Under the pieces are notes generated by a model, which was not told where the DNA came from, did no database searches, and saw only the letters and a list, made by a program, of their open reading frames with translations. Source: Candidula unifasciata (taxonomy: Eukaryota; Mollusca; Gastropoda; Stylommatophora; Geomitridae). Taken from it: a DNA stretch of 64,000 bases. Shown piece after piece: positions 26,085-37,089 of this stretch (within the stretch, counting starts at the first letter, position 1; each line of letters begins with the position of its first letter). The stretch is taken from positions 241,411 to 305,410 of the forward strand of contig CAJHNH020000844.1 of NCBI GenBank assembly GCA_905116865.2. Reading direction: 5' to 3'. A program made the translations under genes and the position numbers.

Positions 26085-26673
26085 ACTGGTTATGTAGTGA
26101 CTTCCGGTTAAAATGGACGCTAGACAGCGGCGCTGTTCGGAGCGGAGGCAAATTTTTTGCTTCTGTCGGACAGTGGCCGAAGTATTTTTGCTCCATTTGT
26201 AGACTGGATATAGTTTCGTCGCCCAGCTTCTGAGTTGAACGCATGGCGTGACCATGTGAGCTGCGTATTGCATTTGGAATGTTTTTTCGACTGTGACCAA
26301 CGTGGTGTGAATTGTAGATTCAGAAAATGGCGCGATGCCGGTCGTGCAATGCTGGCGGGACCCGTATTAAAATTGATCGCGCGGGCAACTGCTGATCTGT
26401 TGGCGACAAGTTCTGCTATCATCAATGATGAACTACATTTCTAATGTTGGACTGTTTGTGTTAGCACTTCGGATGGCTACCATATGCGTTAATGCGAGTG
26501 TATGCTAGATATGCTGAGACAGCAGTCTGTCAATCTTTCCACAAGGGACTGTGATAAACATTCTGGGTGTTTTTCGCTGGCACAGGATCGGAGCAAAGAT
26601 GGGGCGACCCGTTTGCTATGAAGCTGAAACTAAGACTACCAGACTACCAGACTACCAGACTGGTTATGTAGTG
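26085..26673 (+). mobile_element. 559-bp insertion flanked by a 15-bp direct repeat
   Basis: ACTGGTTATGTAGTG occurs perfectly at 26085-26099 and 26659-26673. The sequence between (26100-26658) starts ACTTCCGGTTAAAATGGACG and ends in about three copies of GACTACCA. It has higher CG content than its flanks and no recognised domain. A long, perfect target duplication with a simple-repeat tail fits insertion by LINE-type target-primed reverse transcription. The start looks like a transcription start (ETS-like ACTTCCGG, then AAAATGG). It may be a retrocopy of a host transcript or an unclassified retroposon. Confidence 0.65.
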
Positions 26674-26692
26674 CCAGGCCCTAATTTTTATA

Positions 26693-26900
26693 AAAGTAAA
26701 ACACTAAAGGTCCCTTTTCCACGCCTTTAGGCGTATAGGGCATATAGGGCTATACTTATAATTGTATTGACCAATCGACACAAGATGGGTGATGTGGTCA
26801 GCATCACGCCAGCCGCCTTTACTTCCCGGGACTGCAGCCGGTCCCCACTCAAGGCTGGGTCGACCTGAGAGTCAAGGTCATGTTTGAAAAAAGTCCGGCT
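26693..26900 (-). mobile_element. SINE-B copy, head lost
   Basis: Body matches 52838-53100 ('CACGCCTTTAGGCGTATAGG', 'ACAAGATGGGTGATGTGGTC', 'CTCAAGGCTGGGTCGACCTG'). The tRNA-like head is missing or unrecognisable. Confidence 0.75.
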
Positions 26901-27384
26901 CTACTCATTTTTGTTGCTCAATAAGAATTCGACGCGTGATGCGGTTAAAGTCTCATTGGCCGGATTTGTTGTCTATTTTGAGCCACACGGACGTAGGCTT
27001 GACCTCTTAAATGATCTGAACATCATAACATATTTTTTCGTGTGCACATTTTGTATCAGAAACTGAATTACTTTGACCGAATCAAGCAGGCGCATCACCG
27101 CAAAGATAACATTGGGGATCTCACCTCTTATAGTTTGTTTTTAAGTCACTTCCTCTTCTCCCTTTCCACCCACAGCAAAGCAGTCTGTGGGATTCACACG
27201 TCATGAAGGAGAATCAGACAGGCACCAATCTTGGACACTGCGTTCAACGGTATAGCCCAGTTATATTGAGGCACCACACAACCGTGGTAACTAGCATGTA
27301 GTCCGGTGTGGTTGGGTTTAAAGAAGAGTGCAGAGAACACATTTTTTATAAGGCTGGCAGCACAAGTTTTGGAACTTTGCGCTG

Positions 27385-27540
27385 GCTGCTGAGGATGGGG
27401 ACGGAGCGCGTATGGGAATGCCCCAAGTCGTGTGATGTCAATTTTTAACTCAGCTCAACTCAGTTTGCCCAGAAACACAAGAGCCAAAGGAATTTTTTGG
27501 TTGGTTCTGCAAAGTCTTGTAAAGGACACGCAACTAACTT
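27385..27540 (+). mobile_element. Family G tail and SINE-A tail fragments
   Basis: 27385-27470 ('GGCTGCTGAGGATGGGGACG', then AACTCAGCTCAACTCAG) is shared with 57585-57660 and 58430-58520. 27499-27538 is a SINE-A 3' end (GGTTGGTTCTGCAAAGTCTT). Both lie just upstream of exon 1. Confidence 0.65.
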
Positions 27541-27733
27541 TGTTTACTTTGTTGATTTCTTTGACTGGAGATGGTTTGTTCTGTCCTCAGGATCTCCTTA
27601 TGTGATATGAAAATGATGATAAATATTGTATACATATATTTTAACGTGCAATTTGCGTGATTTTGTCGTTGAACATTTTTTAATCGTGTTCTTTAACAAT
27701 TAACCGTGCATCTGTGCTTTTTTCCATTCTTAG

Positions 27734-27932
27734 ATTTTAGATTTATGGGTTCTTCAAGCTGTGGCTAACACATGCAACCAATGTTCTCGATCTCCTTCCC
27801 TCTGCCGCCGCATCTCTGGGCTATACACCGTGACGGTTTTAACAGAGGGCACCTACAATCCGGTGGTAGTGATACCTGCACCAGCCTGCAGCATTAACGT
27901 CACAGAGTTCGGCTCCAGCAGGAATTATATTG
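27734..27932 (+). CDS. Exon 1 of the ADAMTS-like gene: end of cysteine-rich domain, start of spacer
   Basis: The frame encodes ...NTCNQCSRSPSLCRRISG, fitting the D-x-C-x-x-C-x(n)-C-x-x-x-x-G end of the ADAMTS cysteine-rich domain. It continues with YNPVVVIPAPACSINV, fitting the first spacer strands (in the family, a hydrophobic V-x-I-P-x-G/A-A motif). The exon ends N-Y-I plus one base before GTAAG (phase 1). Two acceptors are possible: TAG at 27731-27733 after a pyrimidine tract (phase 0, used here), or TAG at 27738-27740 (phase 1). The second would place a split Asp right after the expected Gly-Cys of the previous exon and fits the family consensus slightly better. A 54-bp minisatellite starts about 4 bases after the donor. 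The next exon is 16.6 kb away. Confidence 0.82.
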
Positions 27933-27936
27933 GTAA

Positions 27937-28912
27937 GATTATCCATTGTATAGCCCTCGTCTTGTCTCTCTCTCTCTCTCCGCCAGACTAACATTGATAG
28001 ATTCAGTTAAGATAAACTACCCATCGTCTAGGTCTCGACTTGTCTCTCTTCGTCAGACTAACATTGATAGATTCAGTTAAGATTGCCCATCGTATAGCTC
28101 TCGTCTTGTCTCTCTCCGCCAGGCTAACATTGATAGATTCAGTTAAGATAAACTACCCATCGTCTAGCTCTTTTACTTTCTCTCTCTCGGCCAGACTAAC
28201 ATTGATACATTCAGTTAAGATTACTACTCATCGTCTAGCTCTGTGATTGTCTTTATCCCTAGATTCAGTTTAGATTACTACTCATCTTCAGCTTTATAAC
28301 TGTCTCTATCCCTAGATTCAGTTGAGATTACTACCCATCGTCTAGCTCTGTGACTGTCTCTCCCCCTAGATTCAGTTAAGATTACTACCCAACGTCTAGC
28401 TCTGTGACTGTCTCTATCCCTAGATTCAGTTAAGATTACTACCCATCGTCTAGCCCTGTGACTGTCTCTATCCCTAGATTCAGTTAAGATTACTACCCAT
28501 CGTCTAGCCCTGTGACTGTCTCTATCCCTAGATTCAGTTGAAATTACTACCCATCGTCTAGCTCTGTGACTGTCTCTATCGCTAGATTCAGTTAATAATT
28601 CTACTCCTCACCTAGATCTGTGACTGTCTCTATCCCTAGATTTAGTTAAGATTACTACCCATCGCCTAGCTCTGGGACTGTCTATATTCCTAGATTCAGT
28701 TAATAATTCTACTCCTCACCTAGATCTGTGACTGTCTCTATCCCTAGATTCAGTTAAGATTACTACCCATCGCCTAGCTCTGGGACTGTCTCTATCCCTA
28801 AATTCAGTTAAGAATTCTACTCATCGCCTAGCTCTGTGACTGTCTCTATCCCTAAATTCAGTTAAGAATTCTACTCATCGCCTAGCTCTGGGACTGTCTC
28901 TTTCCCTAGGAC
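27937..28912. repeat. 54-bp minisatellite starting at the exon 1 donor
   Basis: About 17 units of about 54-57 bp. Early units carry 'CAGACTAACATTGATAGATT' and later ones 'TGACTGTCTCTATCCCTAGA', all with ATTCAGTTAAGATTACTACC and CATCGTCTAGCTCTG. The array starts within a few bases of the GTAAG donor. Each later unit contains a pyrimidine-rich CTCTATCCCTAG that resembles a 3' splice site. Confidence 0.9.
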
Positions 28913-28936
28913 ACGAGTTTCTTTTTATTTTAAATC

Positions 28937-29385
28937 TCCGTGTGGGTTTCAGGGGCCCATTGTAGAAAAGTTTGGAGGGGGGGGGGGGGGGTGGGTGGGG
29001 GTCAGGACAAGGGCTACCTTACACTGAACAGTACCCAGCCAACAATGTCATGATATGACACAGCCGTTGTGCTTCAGTCGGTGCTTACAGCTAGAACAAC
29101 ATCCGGATCGCAGGTTGAAAAAGCCAGTGCACCGGGCAATAAAAGCGTTGTTTTTTAAGTCTCTTTTCAAGTATTCCTTACATCCTCCTTAGGACGTAAT
29201 TTTTGTTATTTGAAGCCCCACTCTGGCTTTTGCCAGGGGCCGCAAAATATGGCCAATTGTCTGAACGCGGTTTCTGGGACCTCTCCACGGTGATCCTCAT
29301 CCACATGGTGGCACTTTGTGACATCGGGTGTTTATCGCTTGTGTGATGTCCTGGTGGGGTAGAAAGTCAGTCAGTCAGTCAAATC
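28937..29385. repeat. Family D scrap, G run and family E copy
   Basis: 28940-28970 has the family D end (CCGTGTGGGTTTCAGGGGCC). A run of G lies at about 28976-29000. 29195-29385 matches family E ('CTCATCCACATGGTGGCACT', 'GGGTGTTTATCGCTTGTGTG'), ending in GTCA repeats. Confidence 0.7.
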
Positions 29386-30151
29386 TCTTTTCATTTCTTT
29401 TTACCCACTCCTCGTTTAGCTTCTGTCTTTTAACCTGCAGTTCTTGTTTAGTAGCTCTAGCTGATCGCTGAATTTGTTTTATTCTAAGTGACCAAACCAT
29501 TTGATTTCTATTACATGTTCTATAAATCATGTACCTGTAATATTAACGATGCTGCCTCTTCTCGTTTTCCCCAACGCATTTCTTATACATCTAATTTAAA
29601 ATATTCTGATTTTGCTGTATTCAAATACTGTCCGTATCTGGCATAGGTAGCACACCTTAAGGACAGTCCTTGAACAGTTGTAGTTTCATTTACAGTCCTT
29701 GAGCGGTTGTAGTTTCATTTATCTACCGGACTACATCACTCTTTAGAACTGCTGTCACTGATTGTAATTTACACAGGAACACAAAACCTTTTTAACTTTG
29801 CCGTGTTTTGTTGTTTTCAATTCTTCTACCGCGTTCGTTTCTTGTTTATAAGCCTCAAGTTCTAAAGCTTCATGCCATTTTTCCCCCCTGATGCAAATGC
29901 TTCCCACATTGAAGTAGGTGGATGTGTCCTGCGGCGATGGAGACAGGCGTGAGATTTGTGAAGCTCTTAAAAAAAAAAAAAACGAAGAATATTTCACTGA
30001 TAGGGTTGTCTCGGTTGCCTCTGAGTGTTTGAGAACGCGCCCACCCCCTACGGAAGTGGTGCTGGTGCATCACTGTCGCCGGTGTACACGATAAAGCGGG
30101 AAATCCAGATATTTGTAGTGGGTAAAGGTACGTTATCCACGACTTTAGAGG

Positions 30152-30485
30152 AGGCTGCGTGGTCTCGAGGCACAATGTCCACCTCGAATGCTAGAGGTTC
30201 AGGGTTCAATCTCCGGTAAGGGCTGGAATTTCTTTACCTGTACTTTGACTTCTAGTATTTTCCCTAGTCTCTGGGTAGTGAGATCGGACGCCCGTGTGCA
30301 TTTTTGCGCACGATAAAAATCCCTTGAAAGTTGGAAATCGAGAAGAGTAGCCTTACGGCGCTGGCCAGGCATACTTTAGAGTTAAAAATCTACCTAAAGT
30401 ATTTCAGGATCCTCGCCGGTGCTACAGAGCCTGTACACTAAGTTGAGCTTCTTCGGACTCAGGCGAGCTATTATGGGTTGTTAAA
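30152..30485 (+). mobile_element. SINE-C copy, full length
   Basis: tRNA-like head: CTGCGTGGTCTCGAGGCA (box A region) and AGGTTCAGGGTTCAATCTCC (box B region). The body includes TGGGTAGTGAGATCGGACGC and AAAGTATTTCAGGATCCTCG. A second good copy is at 62085. The head spacing suggests a class II (long variable arm) tRNA ancestor (inference). Confidence 0.78.
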
Positions 30486-30499
30486 ACTTCCACTCCTTT

Positions 30500-30650
30500 T
30501 GCCGTATTGAGAATATAGGGCTAGACATATATTTTTATAAACCAATCAGCACATCGGTGATGTGGTCAGCATCACGCTGGCCGCATTTACTTCCCAGGAC
30601 TTCACCTGGTACTACTCAAGGCTGGGTGGACAGGCAGTCAAATTTGTAGC
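30500..30650 (-). mobile_element. SINE-B fragment
   Basis: Body motifs 'GGTGATGTGGTCAGCATCAC', 'ACTTCCCAGGACT' and 'CTCAAGGCTGGGTGGAC'; no head. Confidence 0.65.
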
Positions 30651-30784
30651 GTGTGGAGAAATAGAAATGACAGGAGTTCTCCCTTGAAGACATGAGTGCT
30701 ATTATTTAAGAGATAGATAACTGACTTAGGGGATATCAAGACACAATTCTAAAATTGGCCATATCACTTCGTGGGAGGTACCCC

Positions 30785-31025
30785 TGTATGTTCCTTAGTT
30801 TCTCATGACTTTATTCGAGTTTCTCATGACTTTATTTGTTTTTCTTATGACTTTATTCGAGTTTCTCATGACTTTATTCGAGTTTCTCATGACTTTATTC
30901 GAGTTTCTCATGACTTTATTTCTCATGACTTTTTTTTTGAGTTTCTCGTGACTTTATTTGAGTTTCTCATGACTTTATTCGAGTTTCTCATGACTTTATT
31001 CGAGTTTCTCATGACTTTATTCGAT
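30785..31025. repeat. 21-bp tandem array
   Basis: About 11 units of GAGTTTCTCATGACTTTATT(C), with one partial unit and a T run near 30932. The open frame across it is a consequence of the 21-bp period. Confidence 0.92.
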
Positions 31026-31954
31026 TTATGGTAGAACACTGACACCAAAGCACTAAGCACGGGTCAGTCAGCTCTCGATACCTCCCAACAGCTGTAATGA
31101 GTGTATCCCCTCAGTCGATCTCCAATGGCCCCCATGCTTAGTGTTCTTAAATCATCTCTGGGTATCTTTTAAGCCAAAAAAACTCCAATCACTAAAGTGG
31201 TGTGATATCAGTTTGAAAATGTGGTGACTGCAGTCGCGCTAATACCAAAAACAAATGCAAAAAATAACACAAAATATAACATAATGCTCAGCGAAGGAAA
31301 CTGTAAAAGAGGCGTACAGATACAAACGACAGTTTTGACAAATGTCTTTATAAAGGAATCATAAACGACAACTAACGAAATGGTCACAAAATTGCCCCAA
31401 GTTCTTTGCAGACTTCCCCTTTTTACCATATCCGGCAGAAAAGACCATCAATCAGTCAGGTGCCGTCTCCACAATTAAGTTTTTCTACTTTGGATCTTCA
31501 ATACGCCTTATCTTTCACCCGGGATGTACACTCTTTGACTGCTGTTAATCAGTTTTTGATTTTATCCTCCCATTTGTGTCGATGTATGACTCTTGCTCGT
31601 TTACCTTTAATTATTTCTTACAGTATGTTTTTTTTTTAATCGCTATAATATCTCACCTGGGTGTTACAACAAACAACAACAACAACAAAAACATTGTCTG
31701 TAGCAACTGTCTTCAGAACTCTGTTTTTGATTCTCTCCGCTCCCACTGTTTCTCTTCGCCGTGAACTATGACATATTCTTCCGTAAATCCACATCTAGAG
31801 AGATTCAGAACGATTACTAACAAGCTAAGTTTTTTTTTTTTTTTTTTTTAGTTTATCCTTCGGCAAATTCTGTTTGGTTCACTATTATGTCAAAGTTTAC
31901 TGTGTTGTTTTGAAACCAGCCTTGTATTGGTCGTAGTAGTAATAGATTTTTACC
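31026..31954. other. No gene recognised
   Basis: No exon or repeat family is supported. Poly-T runs near 31625 and 31830. Confidence 0.4.
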
Positions 31955-32165
31955 CCACTAAGACATCATACAAGCGATAAACACCCAGTGACACAATGTG
32001 CTACCATGTGGATGAGGATCACCCGTGGAGATGGAGAGGTCCCAGAAACCGTGTTCAGCCATTAGACCATATTTATGGTCAGGCTATATTGCGGCCCCTG
32101 GCAAGAGCCACGGTAGGGCTTTAAATAACGAAAAATTGCATCTCACAAGGAGATGACTTCGCATT
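31955..32165. mobile_element. Family E repeat
   Basis: Inverse orientation to 29195: 'CAAGCGATAAACACCCAGTG', 'CATGTGGATGAGGATCACCC', 'GGGCTTTAAATAACG'. Another fragment lies at 32345-32425. Confidence 0.7.
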
Positions 32166-32529
32166 TTAAGTATTGGTAGTGCCCTGCCACTTTTACTAAA
32201 AGCATGCGTTTAAGTATTATTCTTTGTAAACAACTTTAACATGTGCTCTCTGCTTAATTAAATTATTCGTTGGTTACGAAAAATAACGTTTTATATAAAA
32301 TAATGATAATATAACATAACGATTGAACTGGGCTTCTGAGACTTGCGCCCGAGTGGTTCTTCACCGAATGGCGGTACTTTGTGTCACCGGGTGTTTATCG
32401 CTCCTTATGCGGTCCCGACGATGTTGTACTTCTTTCATTCTTTCCTTTGAAATTCGTGTTAACAATGTTTTATTTTGCTTGCTTCACCCACAGTACTGGG
32501 CTGGCAAGGAGGATGTACCATACTAGTAT

Positions 32530-32925
32530 CAAAAATTTATATATGATCGAGCCAGAATATGACTGAGCCATTATATGATCGAACCATAATAAGACTGAGC
32601 TCTAATATGTCTGAGCCATAATATAACTGAGCCATAAAATGACTGAGCCATTATATGACCGAGCCTTAATTTGACCAAGCCATAATATGACTGAGCCATA
32701 AAATGACCGAGCCATAATATGACTGAGCCATAAAATGACTGAGCCATAAAATGACCGAGCCATTATATGACCGAGCCATAATATGACCGAGCCATAAAAT
32801 GACTGAGCCATAAAATGACTGAGCCATAAAATGACTGAGCCAGGAAATGACTGAGCCATAAAATGACTGAGCCAGGAAATTACTGAGCCATAATACGACT
32901 GGGCCATAATATGATGTAACCAGAT
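32530..32925. repeat. 16-bp tandem array
   Basis: About 24 units of TGAGCCATAAAATGAC with variants (ATATGACC, CAGGAAAT). No coding role is likely. Confidence 0.92.
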
Positions 32926-33644
32926 GATTGCTGACCACAGTCAACTGCCTGAAAGAAATCCTGACTATTGTTTCCTTTTTTTTTTTGACGTTTGTGGATG
33001 AAAGGTTATTTATGTCGTTTGTAACTCTCAGTTACCCGGTTCGATTCAAGCTTCGGTCGATTTAGCAACAGACCGCTTTGCGTTGATTTCAAAATAATAA
33101 GAGATCGGAACTCGAGTCGTGCGACTTGGATTTGAGTAAATGGTGTAATTAATGTTTTGCCACTCGACTTTAGGGCTTTGTCCAGCACTAGCAACTCCAC
33201 TTGCGACTTGTAGCTTGAACTGTTCGGTACGAGTCTCTTTTTTTGCGGCCGGCACATGGGAGGTAATCAAATAAAACAGCAATAAAATAATGAGACGACT
33301 TTTCAGTTTTATGCAAATTTATTAAAATGTTATTACCTTTATCATGCAAATGTATGCATTAAATTCAGCTGTTTACATTGAAAATCAAAATCTAACAACT
33401 GTTGCCTGCTGTTTTGGTATTTTAACAGAGTAACTAGTTTAATCCACAAGCACTGTTCCGTGTACGACGTGCAATTGGGTACTCCTGTCAAATCCGGACG
33501 AAGAATAAAAAGCCTTGGACGACTTAGTCAGAGTTCTCTCCCTTGGGCGCACTGCGAACAGTGATCGGAAAAGCCACAACGAAACAAACGACACAAGCAA
33601 CATGGCAGTTAGACGCACTCACATAACTAACATCGTTATTCTGA

Positions 33645-34211
33645 CGCAATTATTTCCGGCAAGAATGCTATAATTGGCTGTTGAGACATACCGTGGAGCT
33701 GGGAGGACTCGATGAGGCCGGCAGATCTATCGTAGTTGAAGTAGACGAGAGCTACTTCTTCCAACGAAAGTATCAGCGTGGTCGCACCACTCACGGTCGT
33801 TGGGTCGTAGGGCTAGTAGAGCCTCAGACTGGCCGTTGTTACTTGGAGCTTGTGCGAAAACGAGATGCGGCGACATTGGAGAGGATCATAACAAATCACG
33901 TCCTGCCGGGAACGACTATCGTGACTGACGCTTGGCGAGGCTACAGCAACGTGGCAAACTTACGGCATGGCATCTATCTGCACGAGGTAGTAGTCCACCA
34001 GACCAACTTCGTCGACGCCGTACACAGTCACATACACACACAAACAAATGAGGGCCTCTGGATGCTGGTGAAACGCACCATTCGCCAACGATTGGGCACC
34101 AGCCGCACACTATTGGCGTCATGTTTAGCAGAATTCCAGTGGCGCCACGCCCACAAACATCAGATTGTCGGCCTATATTTCCAAACCCTACGTCAAAATT
34201 TTAACATCTAA
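33645..34211 (+). pseudogene. Merlin transposase, N-terminally truncated
   Basis: An open frame runs from 33645 (after TGA at 33642-33644) to a TAA at 34209-34211, about 188 codons. The first usual ATG region is lost, so it is read as a fragment. Seen in order: Y-N-W-L-L-R, VEVDESYFFQRKYQRGR (first catalytic Asp), G-R-W-V-V-G-L-V-E, TIVTDAWRGY (second Asp), then H-T-Q-T-N-E-G-L-W (third catalytic residue, Glu) and C-L-A-E-F-Q-W-R. The DDE core is complete and without stops, but the N-terminal DNA-binding and zinc part of full-length relatives is absent. The family cuts and pastes DNA at its terminal repeats. This copy probably could not act alone (inference). Confidence 0.82.
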
Positions 34212-34412
34212 CCCTACCCCTAACCCTAACCCTACCCCTAACCCTACCCCTAACCCTAACCCGACCCCTAACCCTAACCCTAACCCTACCCCTAACCCTA
34301 ACCCTAACCCTACCCCTAACCCGACCCCTAACCCTACCCCTAACCCTACCCCTAACCCTAACCCTAACCCTAACCCTAACCCTAACCCTACCCCTAACCC
34401 TACCCCTAACTC
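34207..34412. repeat. Telomere-like CCCTAA array inside the Merlin element
   Basis: About 200 bp of CCCTAA mixed with CCCCTAA, CCCTAC and CCCGAC variants. It directly follows and overlaps the transposase stop codon and lies between the element's inverted repeats. CCCTAA/TTAGGG is the common animal telomere unit, but the array here is imperfect and interstitial. Confidence 0.9.
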
Positions 34413-34689
34413 TAATCCAACAACCGCATGATGATGACTACACAACCATTCACAATGCCTCACGAAACCGTACGCAGCCCTACACGCAACCGCAGGATGA
34501 TAGGTAAGTGTGTCGTTTATTTCGTTTGTTTTCCGATTACTGTTCGGAGTGCGGCCAAGGGAGAGAACTCTGACTAACTCGTCCACGGCTGTTTATTCTT
34601 CGTCCGGATTTGACAGGAGAGCCTGCAATTGACTTGGTACATGAAATGACCTGCCTGGGGACTTCACTTGGAAGCATTTTTGGTGACTT

Positions 34690-35105
34690 AAAACTTGACC
34701 TAGGACTTAGTGGTAATGACCTTAGACTTGAAGGCCATAACCTGGAACTTGATGGCAATGACCTGGGACTTGGTGGTCACAATTTGGGACTTGGTGGTCA
34801 TGACTTGGAACTTGGTGGCATAACTTGGGACTTTGTGGTAATGACTTGGGACTTGTTGACAATGACCTGGGACTTGGTGGCCATAATTTGGGACTTTGTG
34901 GTCATGACTTGGGACTTGGTGGCATAACTTGGGACTTGGTAGCATAACTTGGGACTTGTTGACAATGACCTGGGACTTGGTGGCATAACTTGGGACTTGT
35001 TGACAATGACCTGGGACTTGGTGGCATAACTTGGGACTTGTTGGCATAGCTTGGATCTTGTTGACAATGACCTGGAACTTGGTGGCAATGACTTGAAAGC
35101 TGTCG
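34690..35105. repeat. About 20-bp tandem array
   Basis: About 18 degenerate units of GACTTGGGACTTGGTGGCATAA type, starting about 60 bp right of the Merlin target duplication. Confidence 0.88.
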
Positions 35106-35123
35106 ACTTAACCCAGTATTTGA

Positions 35124-35129
<6 letters not shown>

Positions 35130-35202
<73 letters not shown>
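35130..35202. repeat. GA microsatellite
   Basis: About 72 bp of pure GA. Confidence 0.95.
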
Positions 35203-35203
<1 letters not shown>

Positions 35204-35254
35204 CCTTTCAACGTGAAAACTTCTTAGTAAAAATCACATACATCCAAGATATCT

Positions 35255-35545
35255 TCTTCTTCTTCTTCGCGTTCACCAGCTGTTCACTCTGGCGTAAAGT
35301 TCTGGTTGTTCGTCCACTTCTGGACTGCAGTCTGCTCCAGAACCTGAGTGTTGCGTGTGCATCAGTTTTACGGATCTGATTCAATTGAATGCAGACTGCT
35401 GATTCCTTGACTCTCAGGCAGATGCACTCCGACTTCAAAGGAAGCTCCCCCAGTTAGTCGACTCTTACGATATGCTTTTGGGGAGGCAGTGGGTCTATTC
35501 GTGTTTTCCCCCATAATAGGGCCCCGGAACCCACAATGGGTACAG
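35255..35545 (-). mobile_element. Family D retroposon
   Basis: Minus-strand full-length copy from TCTTCTTCTTCTTCGCGTTC to GAACCCACAATGGG. Confidence 0.8.
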
Positions 35546-36099
35546 CCAAGATATGTTAGAGAAGCTTTGCAATGTTCACTAAAGAATACGTAAGTAACTT
35601 GCATGTCTTCTATGAGTTTTAGAATTCCATAGTCTACCGATGACAACCCATTGGTCTGGGTAAGACAAGAACATTTACTGATTTACCGATTTAAGAATAA
35701 CCGTAGATGGTCCGTCTCCCGCAGCAAATGTCTTAAGGTGTAGATGCTAACCATTCACGTAGCACACTGAATGTTCACTCGTTGTCGTTCTCTTTCACTC
35801 CTTGCCGAGTCCACAACTAATTCCTCGTTTACACATTCTTACATATTTCATTTAATCGAACCGTTTAGTCTTCTAACAGAATTAATTCATCTATGGTCTT
35901 AAGAATGCCTTTTTTGTCTAGTGCGAGTGTTCTCACGGCCATCACTTTTACAACAAAGATAATACATTTAAAATACCAGAAACGGTATTGATTAGTACAT
36001 AACTATATCAAATAAGATTTAGTTTTTCTGTCGTTGAAGAAGTTAGGACAGAAAGTGCATTACAGTTTAAGTTTCGAAAGGTTGCCAACACTTACACAT

Positions 36100-36440
36100 G
36101 ACCGGCTCCAGCTGACGGGTCGTGTTGCTGACGTCGCCGGTCGGGAAAACGATTCGTTAACGCAGTGGTACTCAAACAAGAAATAAACTATTTTTGACGA
36201 TCTCGGGATAAGAAAACGTAAATTTTAACTTTTAAGTATCTACATGCCTTTTTTTTTTTTTTTTTAACAATTTCACAATTTTTAGCCGACTTTTCTTGAT
36301 TATTGCCTCGGCACCCCTGGCACTCGCTCAAAGTACCCCAGGATACCCTGCTTGAGAGCCGCTGCTTTAACGCAACGTTAGCCAGACCTGGTGACGTCAG
36401 CAACACGGCCCTTCAGCTGGAGCCAGTCGTGGCTTACACC
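36100..36440. mobile_element. Palindromic element disrupted by a hAT insertion
   Basis: The left arm has GGCTCCAGCTGACGGGTCGT and GTTGCTGACGTC. The right arm has the inverse GACGTCAGCAAC and TTCAGCTGGAGCCAG. With the 202-bp insert at 36163-36364 removed, the two arms make one foldback of about 130 bp. Its own target duplication was not identified. Confidence 0.6.
36163..36364. mobile_element. Small hAT-like element (MITE), 202 bp
   Basis: The ends are CAGTGGTACTCAAACAAG and, reversed, CAGCGGCTCTCAAGCAGG, the CAGNGGNNCTCAA form common in hAT transposons. Flanks are near-identical 8-mers (CGTTAACG at 36155-36162, CTTTAACG at 36365-36372), the hAT duplication length. It carries a T run and no transposase. 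Confidence 0.65.
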
Positions 36441-37089
36441 GATTATCATTTCCCGGAAAAAAAAGATTAAAAGCTGTAGCAAAGATTATGACGAAACAAA
36501 AAACTTAATTTTGTTTAACGTTTTTAAGATGTTCTGTATTCTCATAAATTTTTCTCGTAGTCTTGTTCAGTGAGCCTGAGCCATCATGGCCCGCCTTCTC
36601 ATACGATGTTGAAGGTCCCCTCTGAGACCTGAGTCATTTTTTCCTGTGTCTCTTGGAAAAATGTTTCTTTTTGTTTTTGTTTTAGAAAGAAACAGATAAA
36701 ACAACATTAATTTTTAAGACGATAAGAACTGGGCAGACAACTCTGTCTAGCTCAGCCCTTTTAATCTCCCTTCTTTTAAACATCATTTGATTCCTACATC
36801 ATTTCGTTAATACATCTTTTAACAGGTGATAATAAATATTGTCATAATCATCAAGTGCGTCGTCGTGACTTAAGACGAATGTTCGGTTAACACAACTGTA
36901 GGCACATCAAGGATGCATTGTTCGTAATTCATCTATTAATCCCTGATCAGCTCGATTTTTGTAAAACGAACTCTGTATATCCGAGTCCCCTAGAATTCGT
37001 TTGAACACGGTTCTGTTTATGTTTACTCGCTTGCTATGCCTTCGATTAGATTTAAACAACGGATCACAGCTGATGTATAGCTAACCAAC

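Larger units (their letters stand above)
33478..34623 (+). mobile_element. Merlin-type DNA transposon, 1146 bp
   Basis: The 8-bp direct repeat TGCAATTG flanks it exactly (33470-33477 and 34624-34631). The ends are long inverted repeats of about 110 bp: the left starts GGTACTCCTGTCAAATCCGG and the right, reversed, starts GGCTCTCCTGTCAAATCCGG. They stay alignable with roughly ten mismatches to about 33590 and 34510. GG ends, 8-9 bp target duplications and an IS1016/IS1595-like DDE transposase define the Merlin superfamily. Inside are a truncated transposase and a telomere-like array. Confidence 0.9.

Noticed and set aside
32530..32925. CRISPR-like array
   Set aside because: The units are contiguous 16-bp repeats with no unique spacers, in a eukaryotic setting.
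33916..34122. Minus-strand ORF inside the Merlin transposase
   Set aside because: Antisense shadow of the DDE frame with no domain of its own.
34165..34586. ORFs of T-P-N-P-N-P and G-V-G-L-G-L type
   Set aside because: Translations of the CCCTAA-like array.
33478..34631. A true chromosome end or telomere
   Set aside because: The CCCTAA array is only about 200 bp, imperfect, and enclosed by transposon ends with sequence continuing on both sides.
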